A DNA stretch of 64,000 nt from Lepisosteus oculatus. Its lineage: Eukaryota; Chordata; Actinopteri; Semionotiformes; Lepisosteidae. The translations under genes were made by a program, and so were the position numbers. Shown one piece after another: positions 35,116 to 48,400 of this stretch (its first letter is position 1; each line of letters starts with the position of its first letter). The notes under the pieces were generated by a model, which was not told where the DNA came from, did no database searches, and saw only the letters and a list, made by a program, of their open reading frames with translations. The stretch spans positions 11,540,001-11,604,000 of the forward strand of contig NC_090705.1 in assembly GCF_040954835.1 (NCBI RefSeq), given 5' to 3'.

Positions 35116-35774
35116 AGGATGGAAATCTAGTGCAATAAGGAAATATTCTGTACTCGTTAAACATTTGTAATGTACTCCCCTTAAAATTACAGTATATGAA
35201 ATTCATATTATCTCCAAAAATGTATCTCCAAAGCATATCAGTGCTTATGTGTGAACATATTGCATGTATATCAAGAAACTGAATTTAGAGATTGCTGTTG
35301 CCATTTTGCCAACTTCAAAGGCAGGTACTGTATGGAGACAGTTCAGCATCAAGTTTTTCTTTTCCGCAGACACTCTGCAGTAGCTCCTCTTTTACCAGTA
35401 GGGGTCCACTTACCACAACCAATGTACAGAATGAGTGTACATTATGTACATTTACTGTATGTGTACATCACAGGTGACAATGGGTCACCATTCTTGAAGG
35501 TATCTGTATTTTGCTTTTCATTAACTACATAAGTTGATTAAGTCAATGTGTTATCACGCAAAAATACATTGAGAATTAAAGTTGCAATGTACATTTATTA
35601 TGGTATGTTTTCTTATTATCTTATCAAGTCGATACATTTTCTGTTTTGTATGACCTAACAAAACAGTAACAGTAACAGTTTTAGGAATTTAGCAGAGGGA
35701 AGGACATGTGGCTCCTGTGGCATTATGATGTATAGCTGGCATGTATGATGCAGATTGGCAGAACATAAGAAATA
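35116..35774. other. Intergenic sequence, nothing recognised
   Basis: No supported feature. Confidence 0.35.
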
Positions 35775-36310
35775 AGAAAAGCTATGAATGAGAGGTGGTC
35801 ATTCCACCCATCTAGCCCATGTGGTAGTTAGGAGTTAAGGATCTCATACAGACTGAAATTGAAAGAAGACATAGTATTGGCTTCAATAATATGGCTGGGT
35901 AGCATTTTCCAGACTCCCACAACACTTGGGATAAAGAAGTGCTTCCTATTCTCAGTTTTAAGTGTGCTTCTATGTACTGAAGCTAAGGGTGGTTCGTGTT
36001 TCACTGTACATTGTGAAAGGTTTGCCAAGTTGACTTGGTAAATGCCTTTGAGGATTTTGAATACTTGTATCAGATTTAGTTCAAGACAAGTCATTCACAT
36101 GCAAGATATCTGGTTGCTCTTTTCTGGACTTACTCCAGAATAGCAATATCTTCTCTATAACAAGGGGACCACAATTGCACACACTATTCTTAATGAGGTC
36201 TTACTAGTGCATTATCCAATTTTAACATAACATCCCGTGACTTAAATTTCACACTTTAACTGTATATCTTTAGATTTTACCTTGCCTTTTAAAATCACTT
36301 CCCCCCCACA
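35775..36310 (-). mobile_element. LINE fragment (end of reverse transcriptase ORF)
   Basis: The minus-strand frame at 35828-36094 reads LIQVFKILKGIYQVN, then HRSTLKTENRKHFFIPSVVG and VWKMLPSHIIEANTMSSF. This is the conserved C-terminal end of a fish LINE ORF2 protein (pattern FKILKGI ... FFxxRVVGVWNxLP). It is the best copy of the family also seen at 4185-4570 and 12375-12960. Confidence 0.7.
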
Positions 36311-36782
36311 TTGTCTAGAAGATTTAATGTGTCAACTTAGGCGCCACAATCTTTTTCATAGCCAGTGCTTGCTCATAATTTCCCATTTTGTACTTCTAGT
36401 TTGTTTTTACTACCTGTATGCAAAACTCTGCATGTGTCTGCATTAAACTTAATTATGTAAAGTACAATAAAAATCAAGACTGCCATGTGTTTGTAAAGTT
36501 TTGAATTTTTTTTTAATTTTATGTGCTGCTTCTACACTGTTTGCTTATCTTCACTCCAATCAACATCTTAATTCTCCTGACCAAAACTTAAAGAAAACAG
36601 AATCTCGGGAATACTGTAATAGGGTACTCCACAAGGCTGAATAGTTATCTGTCACTTTTTTGTTTTCAAGGTGAGGCGTCGCAGGAAGCAAGATCTTCAG
36701 CAGCGAAACGGCCTTGCAGCACCATCTAGTGGTCAGCGTGCAGTAAATTAGTTATTACAAATCCCTGCAGATTTTTTAAAAT

Positions 36783-37316
36783 TTAATAATTCTTTACACT
36801 TTCTTTACGCTTTTCTGGACACTCCACTCAAAATGCTTTACTCCCCTCCACCACCACCAATATGTAGCCCCCAATTGGATGATGCGACAGCAGCCATAGT
36901 GTACACAGTAACCTCACCACACACCAGCCATCAGTGGGGAGGAGAACAGAGTGATGAAGCCAGTTCATAGCTGGGGATTATTAAGAGGCCATGATTGGTA
37001 AAGGCCAGGGTGCAATTTGACCAAGATACCAGGGTAACTCCCCTACTCTTTTTAAGAAACACCATGGGATTTTTAATGACCACAGAGATTTAGGACTTCG
37101 GTTTTACATCTCATCCAAAGTACAGCACCTTTGTAAAGTTTAGTGTCCCCATCACTATACTGAGGTATTAGGACCCACACAGAGTACAGGGTGAGTGCCC
37201 CCCTAACACCTCTTCCAGCAACAACCTTAGCTTTCCCAGGAGGTCTCTCATCCAGGTACCGACCAGGCTCACAACTGCCTAGCTGCAGTGAGCTGTCATT
37301 TGCAAGGTGATATGTT
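36783..37316 (-). repeat. 5S rRNA-derived SINE, copy 7
   Basis: The same family and orientation as copy 6: tail near 36783 (cttttctggacactccactc in plus reading) and 5S-like head ending near 37316 (ggaggtctctcatccaggta). Several internal deletions. Confidence 0.85.
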
Positions 37317-40300
37317 GTCCTTACTAGGTGTTCTCAACTAATGAGGGCAACAGATGCAGTCTTGCCCTGGCTAGGATGCAACCAGGGTCTATCATGAGCT
37401 CAGAGCAGACAGCCTCACAACCTACAGTAGATCAGTGCATCAGAAATCCTGGTAAACCTACACCTACTGTATTGGTTTTTGTTCCAGCTGAGCCCCCAAT
37501 CACAAATCAAACCCTTCGCTGATTTAAGAGAAGACTGATGTGAACCGTTTGTTCCCAGCTCTTAAACATGCTTTTAACTGCTGTATTTTGTAAGTGAAAT
37601 AAAATCCCAAACACACAACCAGAAACAAAATGCAAATATTCAATTGAAGTAAGTTCTTAGATCAAGTAAGGCTTCAGTTATCTAATGAAGTTGGGGGAAT
37701 GAAAACCAGCAAGTGTGAGAGTCACCAGGACCAGGATTAAGAACCACTGCCCAACACAGTAGTGAACTATACTAAAAGACTGGGGCACTTGCTATAGGAG
37801 AATTCTACACTGTAGATTTTAAGATGACAAAGTCACTTCTATGACAATTTAGATCAGTCTTGTTAGATCATTAAAGGCTTTTGATCTAAAAACTGTCTGT
37901 ATCATAGCTGTTTTATATCTGTGGATTGCTTTCCATTATGATTTTTAGTTTCCAATGTAGAATACTATTTCTTTTTAAAGGCAGTTATGTGTAACAAAGT
38001 GAACCATATGCGAATTCCTAGGAGAGAAGTAGAAAGCCAGGTGTACTTATCCTGGAAGTCAAATCCAAACCCATAGTCTAAAAAGGAGAACTAGTCACAA
38101 AGCCAGGAGTTCAGGAAGAGCAAGGTTAGAGGCACTGGACTAACACAAGTGAGGAAACCTCCACTCATAGACTCAATGCCAAGCATACTGGAACACGCAA
38201 GCAGTCCTTAAATAGTGTGGGATAGGCTAGTTAGTCCAGGTGATGCTGTTTGTGGTAATTAGGAGCTGGATAGCATAGATTAACGGAAGCTGAGTATACA
38301 GTAATTAATGGTGACGTCTCCTCCTGGAATTTTATTACTCATTCAATGATCTAAGTCAGACAGAAATCTTAGTCCTACATAATTTACAAAAAAGAATAAT
38401 AAAGAATGTTAAAGAATAATAAAAACATAGCCGCATTTTAAAAGTAATGCGATGAACTTGTGATTGCCCTGACTTAAGTCCCATGAAAATACTACTAGGC
38501 AAACACAAGTAAAGCAGAAATAATTCAAGAGCTCCTCCAGAATGTTTTGTTAGGTAGTTAATAAAAGACAGTATTGTTTTCGACAGCCTTGAATCTGACT
38601 TTTTGGAACAATGGTTGATATACAGTAACTGTACCACTATATAGTGACGTACAATATATAGTGACAATGACTTTAAAACTGCTAAAGACAATAGGATATA
38701 CTGTATAGTGTACCACTGCAAACTCATTGAATATGCTGGATACCAGAGTCCAGGACAAGACAGAACTAAAGTGGAGTTGTTGTGTGACACATGTTTTGGT
38801 GGCATTGAGAGTTTTGCGCTGTTTGTATGTTTGTATGAGTATAAAGGTGTGTTGTGTCATGCCTGCATTGTGTATGCTTGCTTCTGAATGGCGTCAGTCC
38901 AGAGCTGGAGGGCTGTGTAAAAGGCTTTGTGAACCTGTGTTAATGACCATACAATTAAAGCATAATTAAATGTTCATTGCAATCAATACCCTCCGGAGCT
39001 CACTAGCACCACATTATATTAATACAGAATTTTAACAGCCTCAGGTAAGCAGAGGCAAGATTATGCTGCGGTTCCGTCTTAGGTCTTAAACCTTTATTTG
39101 CACAAAAATTAACAAAACAATGGGAAGACAGCTCAAACACAAACGTACTGTCAAATTGTTCCGTGCACTTAATCTCTTCCTCTGCCTCTATGTCTTTTAA
39201 ACACTCTAACTGTTAGACTTTCAGAACTAGAGGTGGGTTCCATATTAGGGTGTTGATTGGCTGTTTGTGCATAGAGAACAAAGGCTTGTGTCTGCATTTC
39301 ATGCCTGTCAATCAGTTCCATCACTGGAAGCCTTACAGCACATTCCAGCCCAGCTGCTTATAATTAGGGGTGTGGCACCCTGTTATGACCCCAAGTGTCT
39401 AGGGGTACAGGGGTGTAATATTTAGGATAATTCTTCTGGCTACAAATAAAAGAAAGTCATGGAAATAATCTATTCTGTTGGGAAGTTGATAGATTACTGA
39501 TCCAACATTAAGTATGCAATGCAAGGTATATTTGCTTTACTTGGACCCTGTAATAATATAGATCAGTAAACACACAGGACTATTGCTGTCAGAGTAACTC
39601 AAAACTGCAGACCTTTGCATCTGAGTTTTCTATTATGTAGATAAATCATGTCTGTTTGATATTTGCATTATGTAAGTGATCAACATACCACCCAACTCTT
39701 AAGACAACAGAGTCCTGTTGATAGCAATTAAAGACAGAAGTCCTTCAGGTTTCCATCATGACTTCTGTAAGGAATTAGGCCCAGTATTTTTTTGTTAAAG
39801 ATTGTGCCCAGTTTACATCAGTATTATCAGAAGGTCTGACAGCTGATCTCCTGAATGCTTCCCAGTTTCTTCCAGATATGAATACTTCAGCTACAAACCT
39901 CCTTCATCAATAACTCCAAACTTAGCTATGGGCCCACATGGCCTTCCTGTTTGCTTCTGAGGCTACCCAGCTTTTGACCTGCTGTTCCCCTTTCAAATGA
40001 GCTTCCTAATTCAGAACGACCCAAGTGAAGGACAACAAGAGTGACCTAATGTGTTATCTGCAGGCTCACTCTTGAGCTGTGCTTTAATCTGCTCTCCATC
40101 CACAGGACTCATGGGATGAATTATACAGTACCTGGTTTGCATTTTCATGTGTGTTACTCCTTCAATGCTCTGTGGAGAGTCTCACTCCTTGGCCTTTCTG
40201 CAAAACCTTTCGGCTCTAAATTAAGAGTCCTTCAGCTGAACACCACACCATCGAAGATGCACGATCCTTTCATTGTTCCTGGCCTTTTGTTTCTTAGTTC

Positions 40301-40596
40301 TTTTGAGGATGTTTCTCATTCACTTCATGGTCTCTGCTAGGCGAGGTGTATAGTAAGTTGCTTTAAATGAAATTTAGATTTTTTCTGCCTTCAAAAACAT
40401 TTTAGACTGTCGCATATCTTTTAAACAGGGAGGAACAGAAGACTTACCAAATGGAGTCCTATGTACTGCTTGATGTTACTGTAACAGCTATTTGTAATGG
40501 GAAAAGCGCATTCTGACAATCAGAATCGAATGCTTATGTCATGAAAATGCTACATATTCTTGTTTATTTATGGTAAACTTGTCTTGTTCTTGGTCT
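37317..40596. other. Intergenic sequence, possibly including decayed LTR elements
   Basis: No gene is supported. The blocks 38010-38290 and 39050-39420 look repeat-like in composition and phrasing, but I cannot assign a family or borders. A minus-strand open frame at 38356-38805 has no family pattern. Confidence 0.35.
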
Positions 40597-40880
40597 GCAC
40601 GGTGGCCCATTGGGAGTATTGCTGCTGTGCAACACACTGTGGCCCTGCTTCTATCTGCGTGTAGTTTCCTGAGAATGCAGACATACTGTACAAGGAGGTT
40701 AATTTACTTCTGGCAAAACTATCCTCGGTGTGAGTGTGTGTGTGTTTGTGTGTGTGCCCTGCGATGGACTGTCGTCCTCTCCAGGGTATATATAACCTGC
40801 TTTGCGCCCGTCGCTTCTCGGTATAAGCTCCAGTTCTCTCGCGTCCCTGAACTAGATAAGGTGGTTAAAAAAAGGATGGA
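40597..40880 (+). repeat. tRNA-headed SINE, near full length
   Basis: It starts ctgcacggtggcccattggg, has a tRNA-like head, then gtgtagtttcctgag, a GT-rich stretch, ccctgcgatggactgtcgtc and a tail ending in aaggatgga. The open frame 40570-41025 is only this element read through. Confidence 0.65.
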
Positions 40881-41394
40881 GAGAAATGTGTTCTTTTGCG
40901 AGCATGGTGCCATTGAAACCTTTCTAAAGATGGTGTGTAAATATTTTAAGACACCATACAAGATGCAAACAAAGCATATATCGTGTAAATTGCACCGTTA
41001 CATTATACAATACGACAGAGAATAAGGCGCATTTCACATCACCTGGGAGGTCCTGCTAAGCTTTTGTAAGTACTGTATTAATGTGAATAAGATTCTGAAA
41101 CATAAACTGTTGTAATACTATTTACACATACTTGTATTGCAACTGAATGCATATTTTGTGTTTTTTTGTACCCTTTTCACCGCAGATATTCAGAACTGTC
41201 CAGAGGATTGGCATTGCATAGTAAATCGTGTCAAAGTCTGAATAATCGATAACGATAATCTGTGCTAACCACACAATTATATGGTGAACAATTTGTTCAT
41301 TACCTTCCTCGACTGATTAGTCAGTATTTATTACACGCATTATACTGACAAAGTCACAAAATGTACGATCAAGACGTTTATGTGAACTACCACC

Positions 41395-41559
41395 AGGTGG
41401 CGCCGTCCTCCTGCTCTCCTGCGCACCTCGGCGAGAACCCCTACAGTGATTTGCGGTTCAGCGGATGTTTGCGAGGAGGGGCTCTCCCTTATCACAGCCT
41501 GGTGGTGCTGAGGGATTGACTGAGGGTGTGTGATTCTTCCGGCTGCTCATTCTCGCGAG
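41395..41559 (+). promoter_or_regulatory. CARMIL1: CARMIL1 promoter and likely first noncoding exon
   Basis: The local base composition shifts to CpG-rich (about 12 CpGs in about 165 bp by eye) in an otherwise CpG-poor region. It contains TCTCGCGAG at 41551-41559, close to the known promoter palindrome TCTCGCGAGA. A consensus donor gtgagc starts at 41560, so a noncoding first exon probably ends at 41559. The start site itself is not visible; CpG richness continues to about 41690. Confidence 0.6.
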
Positions 41560-41862
41560 GTGAGCTTTGCCTTGTTTCTTCTGTTTTTAATGAGTGGATT
41601 TTTCTCTTCCGTTGGTTGTGTTCGCTCTGTGCTGTCTTCCTCGGTCCGGCTCATCCGAAAGGGGCAGAAAGTTAAGGGGGATGCACACATGCAATTGTGG
41701 ATACGTTGTATCATCATCCCAGCCAGAAGGAAACATGTAACCAAGCATTTGGAACGGCACCTGCAGTCGTAGAAACGGGGATTACTTTTTTTTCCATCCT
41801 TAATTCATATGTTTTGTTTTTATAGTTATTTTTTAATAATTTTGGTTTTGGGTAACCTTCAG

Positions 41863-44800
41863 CTGGAAGCCTAAATCAACACAGGGTTACGAAAATGACC
41901 GAAGAGATACCAGATGTTCCTAAAGAGCTGCTTGGTAAGTAATCTTGATTCAAACCCTAGTGGCAACCTTTTACGCGGGGGGGAAATTGTCACAGAGTAA
42001 CATTACGTTATTTTGTTTTATCATAAATTTAAATGAATAATGTTCTTTTAATTATTTCTCTCAGCAGCCAAGACAAACAATTAAAACATTTTTTGTAGAA
42101 TATTATTTTATTATATTTGCATATATTCCAAATGTATATGTAATGCTTCTTATTGGAATTAATGCTTCCATAGGTGTAGAATTCAATGTCCTACAGTACT
42201 TGCTGTAGCTGTATCGGACAGTAAAAATAATAAGTGCGGTGCAATTGACCGCATGAGATTACTTCTCCTATTCAGTGTCCCATGATCTCGAGTGCCTGCA
42301 AGGTTTTTTATATAAAGTTAGTCTTCTAGATTATTTAAATAACAATACTAGTCGGAATTAAGAAATGCAGGCTGAAACGCGTTCTTTCTTTATCGAGGGG
42401 CAACATTAGGCTTCATCAGGTAACCTTTAAAGTCTCTCTCTCGAACATAATAAAGGCAGCTTTAAAGCAATGTAAGCAATTTTAAGCGTTTTTAAAGATT
42501 GTTGTTTAGCTGAGGGAAAGGCTTTACTAGAATCGTCTAAAGCAGTCGTCAGTTTGTGACATTTATTCAGAGATACAGCAGAGCGAGTGGGCACACAGTC
42601 ACAAAGACGTGAATTGAATTTGACGGATATTTTGTTTTTACAAGCGCCTCTTTTAACTCTGAGCAGGGGGTGGGTCTAGAGAGCTAGGACTGGACTTTAG
42701 TACAGAAGGATCTGAAAGTGGCTGTTTTCTTATGCTGTAAATTCATTTGAGTTTCGTTTAGCGAAATCAATTTACAGGCGGTTAATAGTTCCTGTTGTAT
42801 ATGGCGTTCTTAATTGATGCTAATGTGGAAAATAAATGCTTTCACAAGGCTTATACGTGATGTAATTACTGCTTAAATCACTATGATTTTCCCATATTAT
42901 AAATGACCTGAGCGTATGAATACTGAAGGGTCAACAGGTTTTCAGGCCACATAAGACTTGTTGATTTCATTAGGATACGCGAAGAGATAGGAATGCAAAG
43001 GTTATTCTTTACAAGACCTCTATGAGTTTGTGTTTTAAGACTTTGTGGGAATGCAGCTTGTCGAACTGCTCTGAGTTTTGATGCGTGTTCTTCTCTTTAT
43101 GCCAGTTTTGCCTCTAAAATAATAATGCTTTTCAAAGTGAATAATTCCTCAAGTCTGTCCTTTGATATATTCTTTGACATATTGAAAAATGTGTAGTTAG
43201 TAGTACACCACAGACAAGTCTCTGCAACCTTTGCACAAACAAGACTTTCCAAGTAACTCTAAACGTCTTGTGCAAGATAAAATTACATCCCCACTAATCA
43301 GCAAGGCACAACATAATTGGTTCCAAGAGCTAATTATACCTGTAATGCTCAAGCTTGGAAAAGCTTGCACAATATCATGTAGTTATAATTACTGTAAATC
43401 TTTAGATGATTTCTCAATGATATTGTAAATAAAAATACATTTAAATGTGTTATGTGAAAAGATAGTGATAATGTGCATAGTCCCTTTACAGAATGTAGAT
43501 GTCCACAAGTATATGTATTTTATTACAAAATTAATTTAATGGTCACAAGACATGCTTTCTAATTAAGTAAATATATTCATTAGTGCAAGTAACAAAAATA
43601 GCCCATTGCACTGCCTTACCTTGTAAATGCTACATTTAATTTTTATGAAGACATTGCAACTTTGACAAAGGGAAATTTGGATTCGATTAGATTGGGGATG
43701 TGGTGTCCATGTAAACTTCAGCACAATAATAAGCAATTATTTGCAAATGGAGAAGAGAAAAGTGCATGCATTGTTTCCCAAAGTGGCCACAATTACTGAA
43801 ACCCTTGTGAGCCGAAATAGCTTTTGTTCTTTGTGAGCCTAAGGGACTGGTCCTAGGGTGTCTCCTGGATTGTAGGAGTTAAAAACAGCATGAAGGTACA
43901 AAGGCAGTAATCATGTTTGCCTAATCCTGAGATGGGAAATTAAATAGATTAGTTTGTGTGTGTTCAGGATGAAATGTGAGGTACAGTTCTTCAATTGATC
44001 GTTCATCTTGTGTGTACAACTGTTATCATATACACAAGGCATGCCATGAACGTGTATACACAGGAGCCATGTGTTGTAGATATTCAATTCCAGCTGTACA
44101 TCCTTAAGGTATCCTACATATCCTAAAAATATCCTAAGTTTGTCCTTCTGTATTATTAACAATCAGTTCCTTTGGTGCTTAGACCCTAATGAATACTGTA
44201 TCTATGGCAAAAATGCATTTGCTTCAATTCCTGTCACGGTGGAAAAGTGAAACCAATGATCAAAAGTACACCATTCTTTCTTAAAGAATACACAATCCTG
44301 ATTTTATTAAGTAAGTTGCATGTCAAAGTAAACTTATGTGCAGTGCTTCATCTTTTTTCTCTGTGTTGTTAAACTTAATAATGTTCACAGAACTGCATGG
44401 TACATGATAATTCACAAAGAAGACAACACCCTTTTGGTGATGTAATCCTGCAGTTTTTTTATTAGCGCTTTATGCCACGTTTTGCAGAAAACATTCTTGA
44501 AAAAGTCACCCTGCAGCATGAGATCAGTGTTGACTCAGTGCTCCCAAAGGCCAGAATTCCCTGTCATTACTGGAAAACTCCCTGATTTAAGTACTTCATG
44601 TTAACATTTATCTGAATTAAATTAGATATATGGTAAATGTTACCAGTAAATGCTATTGGACCTAATTCTAAGAAAGGTTTGTGGAATTTGAGTAAATGGT
44701 GATAGGTTGACTAAAATAGGTAGACTAATTAAAACTGTACCCTGTGGTCTTCTCGGTGTCCAGAATGAGAAAATCTTCTGTGAAATGTGTGGAATTTGAA

Positions 44801-45783
44801 GAACAACAATAAAAAGAATAAAAGTCAATTCTAAAAGTTTCCACAGGACAAGGTAAACAAAATTAGTATGAGATCTGTTGAGTAGATGATGGATTTGTTT
44901 GGTAGCTTGGGACAATGCAATTAACTTTTGGTTTGTGTACAGTTCAAATACACAATGAACCCAAATAGCCTTAAGCAAAGTTAATAAATAAAACACATTT
45001 ATGTGTTTTTCATAATTGTGTGAAATTTCCATAACCACTATATAAGTTGTCCGTGGAAAAAGAACTTGAAAAATGTGTGATAATTTGATTGATTTCTTCA
45101 GTTCAGGAGCCAAAGTTTGTGATCATCTGAGAATGTGAATCTTGTCACATGATGGTGAACTTCACTTGCTTCAAATTTGTTTATATAAACATAAATACGG
45201 TTTATACAGAATATTAATGAACATGTACAGTTTTGATTAAAATCAGTAATGAGAATATATATAGTTACAATGTACAATTAATATAAAACCCTAAAGTGAG
45301 GTTTTCCCATTAATGTTCTTGGGTTTAGATAACACCGACGATGTGCATGTTTTACCCTTTGTATGATGGAGTAAATGTTTTAGGTCAGGTCCTGTAGGTG
45401 TGAATACAATACCCTACAGTGCAACCTCAAAAACCGTAAGAATTAACTATTGCAGAAAATGGAATTTGCATAGAAGTGTGCATTTGCACTTTTACTCTTT
45501 ATAAATATCTGTTTTCAATGTTAGAGTTTGAGACAGCCTTAAAACGGCTGTTCTGTCAGTACTCAATATTTGCATTTTAAATACTGTGGAGGTAAGTGGA
45601 ATGGTAGAGGAGGGTTGGAGTGATGTAAAAAGCATGTTGTCCTGTAGCTTTTTAACTATAATGTATTTTTTCTTTGCTTTACCAGAAAGCATAAAGGATG
45701 CTGTTGGCAGGAAGATTAAAATCTCAGTGAGGAAGAAAGTCAAGCTAGAAATCAAAGGTGACAAGGTGGAAAATAAAGTTCTG
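41863..45783 (+). CDS. CARMIL1: CARMIL1, first coding exons (UTR+CDS exon 41863-41934; exon 45686-45783)
   Basis: The ATG at 41895 starts [13 protein letters not shown], splices in phase 1 to [15 protein letters not shown] and continues [16 protein letters not shown]. This is the N-terminus of the CARMIL family PH-like domain, closest to CARMIL1 (CARMIL2 and CARMIL3 start differently). CARMIL1 is known as a large leucine-rich-repeat protein at the leading edge that binds actin capping protein and promotes its release from filament ends. Only 46 residues of a protein normally over 1300 residues are here. The leucine-rich repeats and the capping-protein-binding region lie beyond the window. The remaining 18 kb is intronic. 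A CpG-rich promoter and leader precede it. Confidence 0.88.
41895..41934 (+). CDS. CARMIL1: CARMIL1 coding exon 1
   Basis: 40 nt of coding sequence after an acceptor at 41861-41862 (accttcag) and a 32-nt leader. The start context is cgaaaATGA. The donor is CTTG|gtaagt, phase 1. The ATG is the first in the exon and gives the family's MTEE start. Confidence 0.85.
41935..45685 (+). other. CARMIL1: CARMIL1 intron after coding exon 1
   Basis: The first few hundred bases are moderately CpG-containing. The rest is AT-rich. No exon pattern or clear repeat was recognised. A phrase at 42382-42420 (ggctgaaacgcg ... aggcttcatcagg) resembles the stem region of the palindromic element family. Confidence 0.55.
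45686..45783 (+). CDS. CARMIL1: CARMIL1 coding exon 2 (PH-like domain start)
   Basis: 98-nt exon between tttaccag and GTTCTG|gtaagt, entering in phase 1 and leaving in phase 0. It encodes [18 protein letters not shown] and [15 protein letters not shown], nearly invariant in vertebrate CARMIL1 as I recall it. Confidence 0.92.
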
Positions 45784-48149
45784 GTAAGTTGTTTAGCTTT
45801 CTTGAGTGCTGGCACTTCTGGTGATGCTATTGCTTAAAAGCAGTCTTGCCCAGCTAAACATCATGTTTTTTATTTTAACGCCTTCAATTCCACAATGACA
45901 GAGCTCTACTCTGCCTGCTTCCATGACAAGAGGGCTCTTCATTTCATTTTATTGATTTTTATTTGCGGAAAGTTGATTGTGTGTCTAAACTGTCAGATTG
46001 TTTCGTGTGGTGTCAGCTGTGTGAATGTTTTCATTCTTTGTTTCAAATGCGATACCTTTAGCCTAAGCATATATAATGATTTCTCACTGAAAAATGTTGC
46101 CATTAAATCTGAAATGTCACTTGAAATTAAGGGTGATGGTTGTTTAATGGGACATCTCAAATGAACTTTGTAGCTAATAGGATGCCTTTGTTTCCATTTG
46201 AGTGAATGGCCATTGGGCTGTGTCAGAATGGATGATGTCATGAAGGAATGCAATATTGGTATACTGTTCTTGTGAATCTGCATGAATGAAAATCTCCATA
46301 CTACCACATTTGAAAAATAGCATATTCTCTGATTTTAAATTCATACATATTTTCAGTTCAGACAGCCTTGCTTCTTGGTGATATTCAATTTCATTTTATT
46401 CAGAATATTAACCAGAAGGTTCTAAGTGGATATTTACAAGCACTTTGAATGGTGAAGTAAATACTTACTTTTCAATGTAGCAGACAGCATTGACTAGTTA
46501 CATCCTGACCTTGAGTGATGTTTTGCATTGATTGTTTAGAAAGCAGACTCTTCAGTTTTTTTCAGTATTTGGATTTGGTTGCAAATTAATTCAAGCCTCA
46601 GGGAATCAGTCAAATAAAGGGCATTTTAAATGACCTTTTGGAAATTCTGATACTGTGGGATGCTATACAATTTTTTCTGAAACTGAGGAGAAGAGTTTTT
46701 TATTCATTGTTTTCTAGGGGGGTAGCTTTGCAAGTAATCTGCTAATGAAATTGAATGTTTTTGTTTAGTAAATAGTAGCATTCAGTTTTGTACCTTTTTC
46801 CATATTGTGAAGATCTTTGATACTGCATATTGTAAGTTTAATTGACCCCCAATAAAAAAATAGAATTCAAAGTACACATTTAAATTGCAACATTGTATTA
46901 TGTTAAAATCTAGTTACTGTACTACTTTATGACGAAGTGAAACTCTAACTTAAAGAATTCTTATATGTTTGGTTTCTTATGTTTCTACTTTCTAATTAAA
47001 GTAAACTTAATTAATTGGATTGTTTTTCCCTTTAGGATTCTGTGATGGGTGATTTCTGTAGGTGCTTGAGGTTTGAAGTATCTTAAAACTCCATGAGTGT
47101 GGGTCACATCTGTGTGCTGAACAGGAATTCTAAAATAATTGAACAGGATTATTCTAGAATTATTGCAAGAATCTGAGAAAAGAAAATGTTAATTCACAAG
47201 GGATGTTTGAATGGCCAGACACAATTAGTTGATCGCTTTATTCCCTCCCCACATTTTGATATCAAGAAACATTTATTTCATACTTTGTTAATTTGCGTAT
47301 AAAAAAGTTTGTGAGTCTGTCTTCTGACTGAAAATAAAACAGGAAGTCTTGTTTGAAAACTGGCAGTTATTTGGGTCTTAGACATAATGGTCACAAGAAG
47401 TGTTAAACCTTGCTATTGCAGTACAATGCAAATCGCAATACCTCACAGCATCCTTCTTGAAAAATGTATTTCAGCAGCAGTGTAATACACTCATCATTAA
47501 TGGTTTAAATCAAAAGTCACATACAGTATATTGCTTAATACGTTTTTGGTGAAAATGCATACAGTTTCTCAGCCTTATCTGACTTAATATCTGATGTATG
47601 TCTCATCTGGTGATTACAATCATTGAGTAGAAAGTTTACAATGGGGTCATTTTTGCGCAATGTACAGTCAATATGATAGGTAACTTGTATTCAGAGTCCC
47701 TCCGTAAAGAACATTAGCCCTGCTGGTTTCGATGTACAGCCTTTAAAGTTATATCCTTTCATATCGATTCTATTTTGTAAAGTTCATTCTCATCACAGGC
47801 CTCTTCACGTAGCTAGTGTTAATCAAAAAGAGCATTAAAGCCCTTCAGACAAAGCTGAAAGATGAGAATCCAGAAGATGGAGTGTAAGAGATCTGTACTT
47901 TTTAATGTTGTTAATATGGCTGTTCTGAGTGATTCATCTTTTTATGATATGTTTCAAAGCACTTGGCATATAATGTGGAAAAGGTGAAATATGCTCCTGA
48001 GATTATTACATTTTTTTCTATGAGGACAGAGACCAATCCCTAAAGACTGGATTACCAGCAAATGGACGTTTTCTCATTACTATGAAACTAGAGAGGTACT
48101 GTAATATTAGATTAATTCCTTGCATGTGAATAGTGCCGTCCATTCCAAA

Positions 48150-48400
48150 GGATCTACTGCTAGAATCCCCATTACACAGCAGATCAGCTGGTGAAGTCTG
48201 GAATTGGGGATCTTGGCAGGCGAGATCATGCAAGCCCAAAGTGAAATTCAGTCAGGAAACAGGGGTTAAAACCCCTGCCCTTACAAACAAGCCTGGGATT
48301 TTAAATGACCAAGTATTGGTTAAATACCTCACCCACAATATAGTGCTTTGGACAACAAAGTTTTCCCCATTGCCATAGTGTGTTGCCGGTCTGGAAAATG
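48150..48400 (-). repeat. Highly diverged relative of the 5S-derived SINE
   Basis: Body phrases survive in the usual order in plus reading: a ggggatcttggcaggcgaga-like segment, cagtcaggaaacaggggtta, then cctgggattttaaatgacca and a shortened tatagtg segment. Head and tail are not recognisable. The following bases near 48470-48500 (ctttattaatcccagaaggg) belong to another common fish repeat. Confidence 0.45.

Noticed and set aside
38356..38805. 149-codon open frame on the minus strand
   Set aside because: Composition is repeat-like and no domain is recognised; no promoter, splice or poly(A) context.
44640..45113. 157-codon open frame on the minus strand
   Set aside because: AT-rich, without family pattern or splice context, inside the CARMIL1 intron. 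Long frames of this size occur by chance in such sequence.
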